DNA of 64,000 bases. Origin: UBA940 sp045613745 (lineage in GTDB: Bacteria > Bacteroidota > Bacteroidia > Bacteroidales > Rikenellaceae). Below the pieces are notes generated by a model. The model had not been told where the DNA came from, searched no databases, and saw only the letters and a list, made by a program, of their open reading frames with translations. The translations under genes and the position numbers were made by a program. Positions 1 to 8,423 of the stretch are shown in pieces (the first letter of the stretch is position 1; each line of letters begins with the position of its first letter). Location of the stretch: positions 1 to 64,000 of the forward strand of contig JAZLBP010000010.1 in assembly GCA_045613745.1 (NCBI GenBank), given 5' to 3'.

Positions 1-376
1 TGCTTATATTATACTTGAAGTCTTTGGCTAATTCAAGATATGTGACATTATTAAATTGTAAATCAAGGAGTTCAACCAATGATAAAACCTCAACCAATAG
101 TGGTTTGTTGTAAAGTACGGCATTCTCTATTCTTAACCATAAATAGCTTTCTTTTTTACCTGCACCATATCTATCAAAGTAAGTTGTTGCCACCTTCACT
201 CCATCGAGCCAAATATCGAAGTGCTCGCTATGGCTCCGTCCCATAGTTCGATACAGATTGAATTTATCAAAGTCAATCTTATAATCAACAGCTCTCAATG
301 AATTTAGTAGTTCATCACCTGCAACATAGCAGAGAGCGAGTGCGTCAATAATAGTCGTCCCTGGCTTACATTTCAT
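1..376 (-). CDS. partial Rep_trans-like replication initiation protein
   Basis: An open frame starts at the ATG at 376 and runs off the left edge, giving 125 codons without a stop. An in-frame TAA lies two codons upstream, so this ATG is the likely start. Near the end of the visible part, the motif YLELAKDF after an aromatic/acidic stretch resembles the R-x-D-x-A-x-D core of phage and plasmid replication initiation factors (Rep_trans family). The gene is AT-rich, unlike the chromosome to its right, and it overlaps a small upstream ORF. The family assignment comes from motif resemblance only. The C-terminal catalytic part lies outside the window. Confidence 0.5.
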   Translation of the reverse strand, partial: MKCKPGTTIIDALALCYVAGDELLNSLRAVDYKIDFDKFNLYRTMGRSHSEHFDIWLDGVKVATTYFDRYGAGKKESYLWLRIENAVLYNKPLLVEVLSLVELLDLQFNNVTYLELAKDFKYNIS

Positions 377-479
377 AAACAGTTAAAGGTTCGACTTCAT
401 TATTTCCATAGGATGCGAGCACCATTGAAGATATAGCTATCTTCCAGTTGTTTGTAGTGTAATACTTTTTCTTTGTCAT
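366..479 (-). CDS. small hypothetical ORF coupled to the Rep-like gene
   Basis: This is a 37-codon ORF starting MTKKKYYTTN and ending VYEM-stop. Its last 11 bases overlap the start of the Rep-like gene, so translational coupling is possible. No domain is recognised. It could equally be the true N-terminus of the Rep-like protein, separated by a frameshift. AT-rich composition matches the neighbouring element genes. Weak support. Confidence 0.3.
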   Translation of the reverse strand: MTKKKYYTTNNWKIAISSMVLASYGNNEVEPLTVYEM

Positions 480-642
480 AATAATTAGGCGGGTTGTTTT
501 ATTCCCGACACCAATAAATATGGTAAGTTTAGTAAAACGACTATAAAATCGTATGTCAGTTAAAAAAATATTTACACAAGGTGTGAAATCTATTTACATT
601 AACCTTACATACTGGTATATTCCTATAAAGAAATTAAACTTT

Positions 643-924
643 ATGGAATTTTATGACTACAACAGAATTTGCGATGATGCAGTGATTAACACGATTACGG
701 CAAAAGTGATTGAAGCCGTGGAAAAGAAGATGGAAAGATTAGCTGAGGAGCAGAGTTCTCCATACATCTGCGGGATAGATGGTCTTGCTCGTTACTTAGA
801 TATTGGGGAAACAGTCGCCCAGGAGATTAAAAACAACAAAGAAATTCCCTACTCGCAACGAGGTCGAAAGATTTGGTTCGAGAAAAAAGAGGTGGACAAA
901 TTTATGCGACGATACAAGGCATAG
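643..924 (+). CDS. excisionase-type helix-turn-helix DNA-binding protein
   Basis: The product is 93 aa if started at the ATG at 643. An upstream ATG at 553 would add 30 residues of unusual composition, so the shorter form is preferred. The N-terminal half is helical and Lys/Glu-rich. The C-terminal half reads YICGIDGLARYLDIG, then a basic stretch ending GRKIWFEKKEVDKFMRRYKA, which is the layout of the HTH_17/MerR-like excisionase fold used by Bacteroidetes mobile elements. Such proteins control excision and direction of integration. The position beside a Rep-like gene and a tRNA fits an integrated element. No integrase is seen. Confidence 0.7.
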   Translation: MEFYDYNRICDDAVINTITAKVIEAVEKKMERLAEEQSSPYICGIDGLARYLDIGETVAQEIKNNKEIPYSQRGRKIWFEKKEVDKFMRRYKA

Positions 925-978
925 ACTTGCTATATTGATGGTTTTTGCCTATTTTTGAGGTCTGAAATGCGTGCCACA

Positions 979-1001
979 TTAGGCGTAAATTTAGGCGTAA
1001 A
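979..1001. repeat. tandem 11-bp repeat TTAGGCGTAAA
   Basis: TTAGGCGTAAA occurs twice, at 979-989 and 991-1001, a 12-bp period or about one helical turn. It sits between the excisionase-like gene and the tRNA-Cys terminator. Such repeats can be arm-type recombinase or excisionase sites. This role is inference. Confidence 0.5.
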
Positions 1002-1041
1002 AAAAGTAAATCCCCTCCACACTGCTGTGTAGAAGGGATTT
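999..1041 (-). terminator. terminator of tRNA-Cys
   Basis: On the minus strand, arms AAATCCC (1035-1041) and GGGATTT (1008-1014) with further inner pairing form a long hairpin, followed by a seven-T run (999-1005). The hairpin begins directly after the encoded CCA end of tRNA-Cys. Confidence 0.75.
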
Positions 1042-1115
1042 TGGAGGTCTGAAGCGGATTCGAACCGCTGTAAATGGTTTTGCAGACCAGTGCCTAACCC
1101 CTCGGCCATCAGACC
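1042..1115 (-). tRNA. tRNA-Cys (GCA)
   Basis: On the minus strand a seven-base acceptor GGTCTGA pairs with TCAGACC. The anticodon loop CTGCAAA gives GCA, the T-loop is TTCGAAT, the discriminator is U as usual for Cys, and CCA is encoded (1042-1044). All arms fold. The terminator follows immediately. Its 3-prime side borders the AT-rich element at the left edge. Confidence 0.93.
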
Positions 1116-1296
1116 ATATTTACAAAAGCACAGAACATTGAGTTCTCATCTTTCGGAGTGCAAAGATACGTATTTTTTAATTAACTCCAAATTTTACGCA
1201 ATGTTTTTTCGCTTTTTATCAAGCACACCTATCCACTTCACAGCCAATTCGCCCTCCCAATGCCCTCTGCCGCAGTTCTACCACACAGCGCACCGA

Positions 1297-1336
1297 CAAA
1301 AAAATCCGAGGTACCTGACACGCAAGCACCTCGGAT
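1297..1336 (-). terminator. terminator of the mutA-mutB operon
   Basis: The arms ATCCGAGGT (1304-1312) and ACCTCGGAT (1328-1336) are a perfect 9-bp inverted repeat. On the minus strand they are followed by seven T residues. It lies 22 bp beyond the mutB stop. Confidence 0.85.
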
Positions 1337-1357
1337 GATCATTGAGCAGATGGCTCG

Positions 1358-3493
1358 TTATTGATTCAGAATCTCCAACATCTTGATAGCGGCATCTGCA
1401 ATCGGAGTACCGGGACCAAAGATGGCAGCAGCACCGTCCTTGTAGAGTTGCTCGTAGTCTTGAGCGGGGATTACACCACCAACTACCACAACAATATCCT
1501 CACGACCAAGTTTAGCCAGCTCGGCGATGATTTGAGGAACGAGTGTCAAGTGACCCGCAGCCAGCGACGATACACCAACAACGTGAACGTCGTTCTCTAC
1601 GGCTTGTTTTGCTGCCTCGGCGGGAGTTTGGAACAACGGACCCATATCCACATCGAAACCGATGTCGGCGTAGCCCGTAGCCACAACTTTTGCACCACGG
1701 TCGTGACCGTCTTGACCCAATTTGGCAATCATAATACGAGGCTGACGGCCTTCGCGTTTTGCGAAATCTTCGGCCATTTGTTTAGCCTCTTCGAATTTCT
1801 TATCTGCTTTCACTTCCGACGAATAAACTCCTGAAATTGAACGAATAACTGCTTCGTAACGACCTACGACAACCTCGCAAGCGTCCGAAATCTCACCCAG
1901 CGATGCGCGAACTTTTGCTGCCTCAACAGCCAGCTCCAACAAGTTGCCTTGTTTGGTGCGTACGCACTCGGTGATAGCATCCAGAGCGGCTTTAACAGCT
2001 GCCTCGTCGCGACCTGCACGCAGTTCTTTGAGGCGTTTAACTTGAGCCTCACGAACAGCGGTGTTGTCCACAGCCAGAATATCGATGGGATCCTCTTTCT
2101 CCAAGCGGTACTCGTTCAGACCGATAATCTTCTCGTTACCCGAGTCGATACGAGCTTGTTTGCGAGCCGAAGCCTCCTCGATACGCATTTTGGGAATACC
2201 TGTCTCGATAGCTTTGGCCATACCACCAAGTTTCTCGATCTCCTCGATGTGCTCCCAAGCTTTGTGAGCAATCTCGTTAGTCAGGCTCTCAACATAGTAC
2301 GAACCTGCCCAGGGGTCAACCTCGCGGCAAACGTTGGTCTCCTCTTGGATGTAGATTTGAGTATTACGCGCAATACGAGCCGAGAAGTCGGTAGGCAGTG
2401 CGATAGCCTCGTCCAGAGCATTGGTGTGCAACGATTGGGTGTGACCCAGAGCAGCACCCATCGCCTCGATAGCGGTACGTCCCACGTTGTTGAAGGGGTC
2501 TTGCTCGGTGAGCGACCAACCCGAAGTTTGGCTGTGGGTACGCAGTGCCAGCGATTTGGGATTCTTGGGGTCGAATTGTTTAACAATCTTAGCCCACAGC
2601 ATACGAGCCGCACGCATCTTGGCAATCTCCATAAAGTGGTTCATACCAATCGCCCAGAAGAACGACAGACGGGGTGCGAAAGCGTCGATGCTCATACCGG
2701 CGTTGATACCTGCACGCAGGTACTCCAAACCGTCGGCCAGAGTGTAAGCCAGCTCCAAATCAGCGGTTGCACCCGCCTCTTGCATGTGGTAACCCGAAAT
2801 CGAAATCGAGTTGAATTTGGGCATATTCTTCGAGGTGTACTCAAAGATATCTGCGATGATTCGCATCGAGAACTCGGGCGGATAGATATAGGTGTTACGC
2901 ACCATAAACTCTTTGAGGATGTCGTTTTGGATGGTACCGCTCAGTTGGTCGAGAGTACAGCCTTGCTCCAAACCGGTCACGATGTAGAATGCCAAGACGG
3001 GCAGTACAGCACCGTTCATAGTCATCGACACCGACATTTTGTCCAAAGGAATACCGTCAAACAGCACCTTCATATCCTCAACCGAGCAGATAGATACACC
3101 TGCTTTACCTACGTCACCAACTACACGTTCGTGGTCGGCGTCGTAGCCACGGTGGGTTGCCAAGTCGAATGCCACCGACAGACCTTTTTGGCCCGAAGCC
3201 AGGTTACGACGGTAGAATGCGTTCGACTCTTCGGCGGTCGAGAAACCTGCATATTGACGAATGGTCCAAGGACGCATCACATACATTGTCGAGTAGGGGC
3301 CACGCAAGAAGGGCGCAATACCTGCGGCGTAGTTCAGGTGCTCCATACCTTCGAGGTCAGAAGCCGAATAAGCGCCTTTTACCGGTATCCTCTCGGCAGT
3401 CATCCAAACGTTCTCTTCGCCGGATGCTTTCGAGGCGCAGCAGCTCTTTTGTGCGCCTGCCTCGTATGAAATTTCAGAAAATTTTGCTCTCAT
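1358..3493 (-). CDS. mutB: methylmalonyl-CoA mutase, large (catalytic) subunit
   Basis: This 711-aa protein is the adenosylcobalamin-dependent subunit that interconverts succinyl-CoA and (R)-methylmalonyl-CoA in the succinate-propionate pathway. The N-terminal two thirds is the substrate TIM barrel. The C-terminal ~120 residues are the B12-binding domain with D595-G-H597-D-R-G, in which the His is the cobalt ligand, followed by the VSSL and VVGG loops. Full family length. It starts 16 bp after mutA and is followed by a strong terminator, so the two form one operon. The first ~30 residues are variable and the start could be slightly downstream. No cobalamin riboswitch was seen upstream of the operon. 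Confidence 0.97.
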   Translation of the reverse strand: MRAKFSEISYEAGAQKSCCASKASGEENVWMTAERIPVKGAYSASDLEGMEHLNYAAGIAPFLRGPYSTMYVMRPWTIRQYAGFSTAEESNAFYRRNLASGQKGLSVAFDLATHRGYDADHERVVGDVGKAGVSICSVEDMKVLFDGIPLDKMSVSMTMNGAVLPVLAFYIVTGLEQGCTLDQLSGTIQNDILKEFMVRNTYIYPPEFSMRIIADIFEYTSKNMPKFNSISISGYHMQEAGATADLELAYTLADGLEYLRAGINAGMSIDAFAPRLSFFWAIGMNHFMEIAKMRAARMLWAKIVKQFDPKNPKSLALRTHSQTSGWSLTEQDPFNNVGRTAIEAMGAALGHTQSLHTNALDEAIALPTDFSARIARNTQIYIQEETNVCREVDPWAGSYYVESLTNEIAHKAWEHIEEIEKLGGMAKAIETGIPKMRIEEASARKQARIDSGNEKIIGLNEYRLEKEDPIDILAVDNTAVREAQVKRLKELRAGRDEAAVKAALDAITECVRTKQGNLLELAVEAAKVRASLGEISDACEVVVGRYEAVIRSISGVYSSEVKADKKFEEAKQMAEDFAKREGRQPRIMIAKLGQDGHDRGAKVVATGYADIGFDVDMGPLFQTPAEAAKQAVENDVHVVGVSSLAAGHLTLVPQIIAELAKLGREDIVVVVGGVIPAQDYEQLYKDGAAAIFGPGTPIADAAIKMLEILNQ

Positions 3494-3509
3494 AATGTCT
3501 TACCTTATA

Positions 3510-5357
3510 TTAGATACCGAGTTGTTTCAAATACGATTTAAGTGTTTCGAGTACGTTGCTCTTAACCGAGATGAAGTTGGTGATACCTTGTGCCTCCAAT
3601 TCGGCTTGGCAAGCGGGCGCACCAGCAACCACAACGATAGCTTTGCCGTCAATCATCTTGTTGATTTCGGGAGCTACGGTTGCGTAGTCGTCATCCGAAG
3701 CACAAATAACAACGATTTCGGCTTTCGAATCCAGAGCGGCTTTCACACCCTCCTCAACGCTTTGGAAGAAGGTATTGTCTTGAACGCGGATACCTGCGCA
3801 CGCAAAGAAGTTGCACGAGAATTGAGCGCGAGCACGAGCCATCGACAGCGAACCGCAAGTAAGCATAAATGCTTTGGGCTCTTTGCCGCTACGGTCAACA
3901 CTCAGACGCATAGCCTCAAATGCCATAGCACCACGGTAGGGTTTCAGGACTTTTTTGTCCGACACTTGGCGAGTTACGCACTCCTCGGTGATAGTTGCAT
4001 CAGCAACCTCGGTAAAGTTGGGGTATTGGTTTGCACCCAACAACACTTGGCGACGAGTCATAACGGCTTTGTCTTTGGCAGCAGCGCTTGCATCAACGGT
4101 ATCGGTGATGAAACCAGCTTTGAATGCCTCGATGTAACCGCCCTTGTCCTCAACCTCGGTAAAGAGTTTCCACGCTTGCTCGGCGATGCTTTGAGTCAGA
4201 TTCTCGATATAGTACGAACCACCTGCGGGGTCGCTCACTTGGTCGAAGTGCGACTCGTGTTTGAGCAGCAGTTGCACATTGCGTGCGATACGGCGGCTGA
4301 AATCGGTAGGCTCTTGGAACGATGCGTTGAACGGAGTAGTCTCCAACGAGTTTACGCCTGCGATAGCAGCACTCATCGACTCGGTGGTACCACGCAACAT
4401 ATTCACATAGGGGTCGTACACGGTTTGGTTCCACTTCGAGGTAACGGCGTGGGTGTACATCTTGCAGCTGCACTCCTTAGCGGGGTTGTAAGCCTTCACG
4501 ATGTTCGACCACAGCAGACGACCTGCGCGGAACTTTGCAATCTCCATAAAGTAGTTCGAGCTAACTGCCAGCGAGAAACGGATGGTACGAGCAGCTTGGT
4601 CGATGGTCAGACCTGCTTGCATAAGCTTTACAAGGTACTCGTGACCTACGGCCAGCGAGAAAGCCAGCTCTTGAACGATGGTCGAGCCACTGTTGTGGAA
4701 CTCTGCGCCGTTTACGGTCACAGTGCGAACGCGTTTGAAATCCTCGGTCATTTTCACCAACTCGGCGCAGTACTCAAAGCACTCGGTGCCGTCCTCGCAG
4801 CACCACTCACCGGTTTTCGAGAACTCTTTGATGATGGGGTCAATCGAGAAATTCAGACGTACCTTTGCAGGGTCAGCGCCGCTTGCTTTAACCAGAGCGA
4901 TTACGCCCTCGGCAATCTCGCAAGCCTCCGAACCGCAGATGGTAACCTCTGCAGCCTCGAAGTCAACACCTGCCAGCAGGGTTGCAACATCAGCCTCGGT
5001 CAGAGGTTTGCATACGCAGAATCCGATAGAGTTAACGCCCGAAGCGAGCAGTTTAAGAGCCGTAGCATTAGCCTCGGCGGGGCATTTTACGCCCACAGTT
5101 TGGTGAATGCGCCATTTGTTGTTTTTGCACACACCACGCACATAGGGGAATTGACCGCTTGCGGTTCCCAAGAATTTGATGCCTTCGAGGTTTTCGGCGC
5201 GATAGTAAGGACGAACGTTGAAACCTTCGTCGGTACGCCACACAAGTTTACGCTCATAGTCGGCACCTTTAAGGTCTGCTGTGATGACGCTCTCCCATTG
5301 CTCGGTGCTTACCGCGGGAAATTCGCCAAACAGCTGTTGTTTAGTGTTATCAGCCAT
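3510..5357 (-). CDS. mutA: methylmalonyl-CoA mutase, small subunit
   Basis: This 615-aa protein is the non-catalytic partner of MutB. It has the same barrel plus cobalamin-fold architecture. Its C-terminal domain lacks the D-x-H-x-x-G cobalt-binding motif, as expected for the small subunit, and reads SLSMARARAQF in the corresponding region. The ATG at 5357 (MADNTKQQLFGEF) is chosen. An upstream in-frame ATG at 5402 would add 15 residues in AT-rich leader-like DNA. It is the first gene of the mutA-mutB operon. Together they form the heterodimer used for propionate formation or use in Bacteroidetes. Confidence 0.95.
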   Translation of the reverse strand: MADNTKQQLFGEFPAVSTEQWESVITADLKGADYERKLVWRTDEGFNVRPYYRAENLEGIKFLGTASGQFPYVRGVCKNNKWRIHQTVGVKCPAEANATALKLLASGVNSIGFCVCKPLTEADVATLLAGVDFEAAEVTICGSEACEIAEGVIALVKASGADPAKVRLNFSIDPIIKEFSKTGEWCCEDGTECFEYCAELVKMTEDFKRVRTVTVNGAEFHNSGSTIVQELAFSLAVGHEYLVKLMQAGLTIDQAARTIRFSLAVSSNYFMEIAKFRAGRLLWSNIVKAYNPAKECSCKMYTHAVTSKWNQTVYDPYVNMLRGTTESMSAAIAGVNSLETTPFNASFQEPTDFSRRIARNVQLLLKHESHFDQVSDPAGGSYYIENLTQSIAEQAWKLFTEVEDKGGYIEAFKAGFITDTVDASAAAKDKAVMTRRQVLLGANQYPNFTEVADATITEECVTRQVSDKKVLKPYRGAMAFEAMRLSVDRSGKEPKAFMLTCGSLSMARARAQFSCNFFACAGIRVQDNTFFQSVEEGVKAALDSKAEIVVICASDDDYATVAPEINKMIDGKAIVVVAGAPACQAELEAQGITNFISVKSNVLETLKSYLKQLGI

Positions 5358-5445
5358 AGCTTTGTTTATAGTTTTAGATAAAGTATATTCACAATACCCC
5401 ACAAAGTTAAAAAACTTTTACGAATTCCGTAACAAATTTAAATAA

Positions 5446-5482
5446 AAAAGAGCACATCCTGCTTTCGGAATGTGCTCTTTTG
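5446..5482 (-). terminator. bidirectional-type terminator hairpin
   Basis: AAAGAGCACAT pairs with ATGTGCTCTTT across a short loop, with A-rich and T-rich flanks. On the minus strand it terminates the membrane-protein gene that ends at 5508 and insulates the mutA promoter. Confidence 0.8.
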
Positions 5483-5507
5483 TTGCCAATCGGTATTACA
5501 CACAACG

Positions 5508-5996
5508 CTAACTGCGTTTGACTTGAATGATTTCGCCTATGGGGCTGTACTCGTGCGGAACATACACCATAAGTTGGCAGATGTACACTCCACCCTTGGG
5601 GGCCTCATAGCAAACCATCTTCAAGTTCGAACTATTAACGCTCTCGATGCCCCAAGCCTCGGGGTGACGCTTTGCATTCAGAGCCTCGCGCACCAACTCC
5701 AATTTAGCATAGGGGTAATAAACCTCTCGGCGACGCAGGGGCTCGCTTGTGGGAGTATAATAAGGTGCAAATTGTTGACCTGTGGTGCGCATAAGCGCCA
5801 TCGCTCCACCCCACACTGCGACAATAACGCCACAGAGCATAAGCCCGAAACTCAAATCCCCGTCGGCAGTCAGAAAACCACCCACAAAAGCGGCAAGACC
5901 AACAACGAGCATAATCATCGGTATAACAATAGATTTGCGACGGCGGACAATCGCTCCGTCAAGCATATTATAGATTTCGTCATCAATATATTTCAT
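5508..5996 (-). CDS. hypothetical two-span membrane protein
   Basis: A 162-aa protein from the ATG at 5996 (MKYIDDEIYNMLDG). An in-frame ATG at 6077 would add 27 residues, but the DNA just upstream of 5996 looks like a leader. An N-terminal cytoplasmic acidic/basic segment is followed by two close hydrophobic spans (about residues 23-70). A soluble C-terminal part of about 90 residues follows, including a region rich in Tyr, Arg and Pro. No domain is recognised. It is a single-gene unit with its own terminator. Function unknown. Confidence 0.6.
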   Translation of the reverse strand: MKYIDDEIYNMLDGAIVRRRKSIVIPMIMLVVGLAAFVGGFLTADGDLSFGLMLCGVIVAVWGGAMALMRTTGQQFAPYYTPTSEPLRRREVYYPYAKLELVREALNAKRHPEAWGIESVNSSNLKMVCYEAPKGGVYICQLMVYVPHEYSPIGEIIQVKRS

Positions 5997-6142
5997 CACT
6001 ATATTTATTTGGTTATTAAGATATTCTTTCAAAGGAGCATCACCCCTCGGGGTATGCACAACAAAACACTCGGACACGGAAATAATGTGCTGTGCCGAGG
6101 CCGAGTGAATTGTATATTTCAGGGGTAAAAAATCCTTACGGC

Positions 6143-6517
6143 CTACACTCGCAGGTTGTGTAGAATAATGATGCGGTCGAGACTACGACGACTCTCGACA
6201 CGCCGACCAATCGATTCGAGTGATGCGCACCACACTCGGGCATCAATCTTGGTCGAGGCGTGAGCCATCGGTGCTGTGTCTCGGGCAAACGAAACTCCGG
6301 CATTCCACACCACTGCAATGGTGCGAGGGGTACGGAAAAGGGAGTTTGCCCTGCGCGCAGTTTGGATTTCCGCATGATTGTCGTAACTCTGCACCAAATC
6401 AATGGTGTCAGCAACTTTCGGGGCGGACGCACTCGCAGAGTCGTTGTCGCAAACAATCGACAAAAACACGACCAACGCTCCTGCGAGCAACAATATGTGG
6501 CGCAAACGACGCATCAT
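6143..6517 (-). CDS. hypothetical small secreted protein
   Basis: A 124-aa ORF starting at the ATG at 6517 (MMRRLRHILLLAGALVVFLS). It has a convincing N-terminal signal segment followed by an Ala/Ser-rich cleavage region, then a short Arg-rich domain with no recognised fold. A TATATTTG -7 box lies 18 bp upstream (6536-6543), divergent from the ubiD-type gene, which supports expression. No homologue family is recognised. Composition agrees with neighbouring genes. It could be lineage-restricted or, less likely, spurious. Confidence 0.5.
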   Translation of the reverse strand: MMRRLRHILLLAGALVVFLSIVCDNDSASASAPKVADTIDLVQSYDNHAEIQTARRANSLFRTPRTIAVVWNAGVSFARDTAPMAHASTKIDARVWCASLESIGRRVESRRSLDRIIILHNLRV

Positions 6518-6535
6518 AGCCAAACAATAGTCCTA

Positions 6536-6543
6536 CAAATATA
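6536..6543 (-). promoter_or_regulatory. -7 box of the small secreted protein gene
   Basis: TATATTTG on the minus strand matches the Bacteroidetes -7 consensus TAnnTTTG, 18 bp before the ATG. No clear TTTG lies at the usual 19-bp distance. Confidence 0.45.
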
Positions 6544-6584
6544 CGATTTTTTATGCAAAGAGTGCAATTTTCGGTGCGTTTTTG

Positions 6585-6592
6585 TAAATTTG
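6585..6592 (+). promoter_or_regulatory. -7 box directly upstream of the UbiD-type gene
   Basis: TAAATTTG matches TAnnTTTG. It ends only 7 bp before the ATG at 6600, so transcription from it would give a leaderless or nearly leaderless mRNA. The -33 region is poor. Confidence 0.45.
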
Positions 6593-6599
6593 CACCTAT

Positions 6600-8423
6600 A
6601 TGTACACTTCACTTCAACAATTTATTGACCATCTTGCCGCTGCTGGCGAGCTGGTCGAGGTCGATGCAAAGGTCGATCCCGTTTTCGAAATCCGCGAAAT
6701 TGCCGACCGCATGAGCAAAGCGCCCGACGGAGGCAAAGCTCTGCTGTTCAAAAACACAGGCACAGAGTTTCCGCTGCTGATAAATATGTTCGGCTCGGAG
6801 CGCCGTATGGCTATGGCTCTCGGCACAGAGTCGCTCGAACAGATTCCCGAACGCATTGATTCGGTGGTGCGTACCGTATTATCGCCACGCTCGGGACTGA
6901 TGCAGAAGGCACGCACAGCATTGCAGGCCACACGTTGGCTTCCGCGCAAGAGTCGTCGTCGCGGAGAGTGTCAGCAAGTGGTGTGGACGGGTGACGACAT
7001 CGACCTCGGACGCCTTCCCATATTGCTGTCGGCGCCGTGCGACGGAGGTCGTTTTGTAACCCTGCCGATGGTCAATACCGTGGACCCCACAACGGGCGTT
7101 CGCAACGTGGGTATGTATCGTATGCAGGTTGTCGACCGCAACACCACTGCAATGCACTGGCAGATTCACAAGACGGGCGAGCGACACTATCGCGCCTATC
7201 AACAAGCGGGTATCCGACGCATGCCCGTATCGGTGTGTTTGGGTGGCGACCCTGCCTACACCTTTGCTGCAACTGCGCCTATGCCCGACGGAATGGACGA
7301 GTACCTGCTGGCAGGTTTCCTGCGCGGCAAGCCCGTTCGACTGGTGAAGTGTCTGACCAACGATATTTACGTTCCTGCCGACTGCGACTTTGTGATTGAA
7401 GGTTGGGTCGATACCACCGAGCCGAAGATGGTCGAAGGTCCGTTTGGCGACCACACTGGATTCTACTCGCTCGAAGATGAGTACCCTCTATTCCACGTTA
7501 CAGCCATCACCCATCGTCGCGACGCGGTCTATCCCGCAACCATTGTGGGTGTGCCCCCTATGGAGGACGCCTACATCGCCAAGGCCAGCGAACGCATTTT
7601 CCTTGCTCCCATTCGACTTGTGATGCAGCCCGAAATCCGCGATATGTGGATGCCCGAGGCCGGTGTGGCTCACAACTTGGCCGTCGTGTCGATTGCCGAG
7701 AGCTATGCGGGCCAGGCTCGCAAGGTGGGTCTGTCGCTGCTGGGTGCGGGACAGATGATGTTTACAAAATACATTGCCATTGCGCCCGAGAGCATCGGTG
7801 TGCGCGATACTGCCGCCCTTGCGCGTTTGGCAAGAGGACTTAATGTAGAGCGCGATGTTCAGCGTGCCGCAGGAGTTTATGACGCCCTCGACCACGCAAC
7901 GGCAACTCCCGGAACTGGTGGCAAACTGGTGTTTGACCTTACGGCAAGTGGCCCCGAGCGCCCCATACGTCTGCCCAAAGAGTGGGCTTTGTGCGGAGGA
8001 GTGCAAAGTGTAGATACCTCGCTTGCAAATGAGTGGAGTCTGCTTATTGTGCGCGCCGAGATGGGTACCGAAGTAAATATAGAGGAGTTTATCAAGACCA
8101 ATGGTGTGGAGATTAATTTCGTGGCGGTGTTTGACCCCGCGACCGAAGGGCTCACACCCTACGACCTGCTGTGGCTCGGATGTGGCGACACAGAGCCCGC
8201 ACGCGACGCAAGCATCATAGACTCAACCCTCATTGTGGATTGCCGCACCAAGGTTGACACTGCGGGTGCGCCCATGCGCTTCCCCAACATCGTGACCTCC
8301 GACGAGGCTACACGCCGCAAGGTGGACGAGCGTTGGGAGGAGTACGGCATTGGCGAGCCTCTACCCTCGCCCTCGGAGCGACTCGCAGGATTGGTTTACT
8401 CCGACAAAGCCACCGTACGATGA
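6600..8423 (+). CDS. UbiD-family decarboxylase (menaquinone biosynthesis type)
   Basis: A 607-aa UbiD-family protein, the long Bacteroidetes/SCO4490-like form assigned to menaquinone biosynthesis. Family members decarboxylate aromatic acids using prenylated FMN made by UbiX; no ubiX is in the window. Recognisable features are the N-terminal FKNTG-type domain, the central nucleotide-binding fold with FGDHTGFYS (E-F-G-D region, about residues 280-290), and a C-terminal domain near TLIVDCRTKVD. Its TGA overlaps the ATG of the next gene (ATGA), so the two are translationally coupled. Quinone-pathway role comes from family membership. Confidence 0.85.
   Translation: MYTSLQQFIDHLAAAGELVEVDAKVDPVFEIREIADRMSKAPDGGKALLFKNTGTEFPLLINMFGSERRMAMALGTESLEQIPERIDSVVRTVLSPRSGLMQKARTALQATRWLPRKSRRRGECQQVVWTGDDIDLGRLPILLSAPCDGGRFVTLPMVNTVDPTTGVRNVGMYRMQVVDRNTTAMHWQIHKTGERHYRAYQQAGIRRMPVSVCLGGDPAYTFAATAPMPDGMDEYLLAGFLRGKPVRLVKCLTNDIYVPADCDFVIEGWVDTTEPKMVEGPFGDHTGFYSLEDEYPLFHVTAITHRRDAVYPATIVGVPPMEDAYIAKASERIFLAPIRLVMQPEIRDMWMPEAGVAHNLAVVSIAESYAGQARKVGLSLLGAGQMMFTKYIAIAPESIGVRDTAALARLARGLNVERDVQRAAGVYDALDHATATPGTGGKLVFDLTASGPERPIRLPKEWALCGGVQSVDTSLANEWSLLIVRAEMGTEVNIEEFIKTNGVEINFVAVFDPATEGLTPYDLLWLGCGDTEPARDASIIDSTLIVDCRTKVDTAGAPMRFPNIVTSDEATRRKVDERWEEYGIGEPLPSPSERLAGLVYSDKATVR

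Larger units (their letters stand above)
1..1002. mobile_element. candidate edge of a small integrated element beside tRNA-Cys
   Basis: This stretch is clearly more AT-rich than the rest of the window. It carries a replication-initiator-like gene running off the left edge, a coupled small ORF and an excisionase-like HTH gene, and it ends against the 3-prime side of a tRNA-Cys gene, a common integration site. A tandem 11-bp repeat lies at the junction. No integrase is visible, so it may lie left of position 1 or be lost. The extent and the att site are inference. It could also be a decayed remnant. Confidence 0.45.

Noticed and set aside
1090..1338. 82-codon ORF between tRNA-Cys and mutB
   Set aside because: It begins inside the tRNA gene and runs through the mutB terminator.
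1949..3469. 506-codon rightward open frame opposite mutB
   Set aside because: Antisense shadow of MutB; Cys/His/Gln-rich translation without any domain.
3495..5381. 628-codon rightward open frame opposite mutA
   Set aside because: Antisense to a complete MutA coding sequence with no recognisable protein features.
8420..8423. frameshift between the UbiD-type and helix-hairpin-helix genes
   Set aside because: The ATGA overlap is a normal coupled stop-start. Both proteins are complete.
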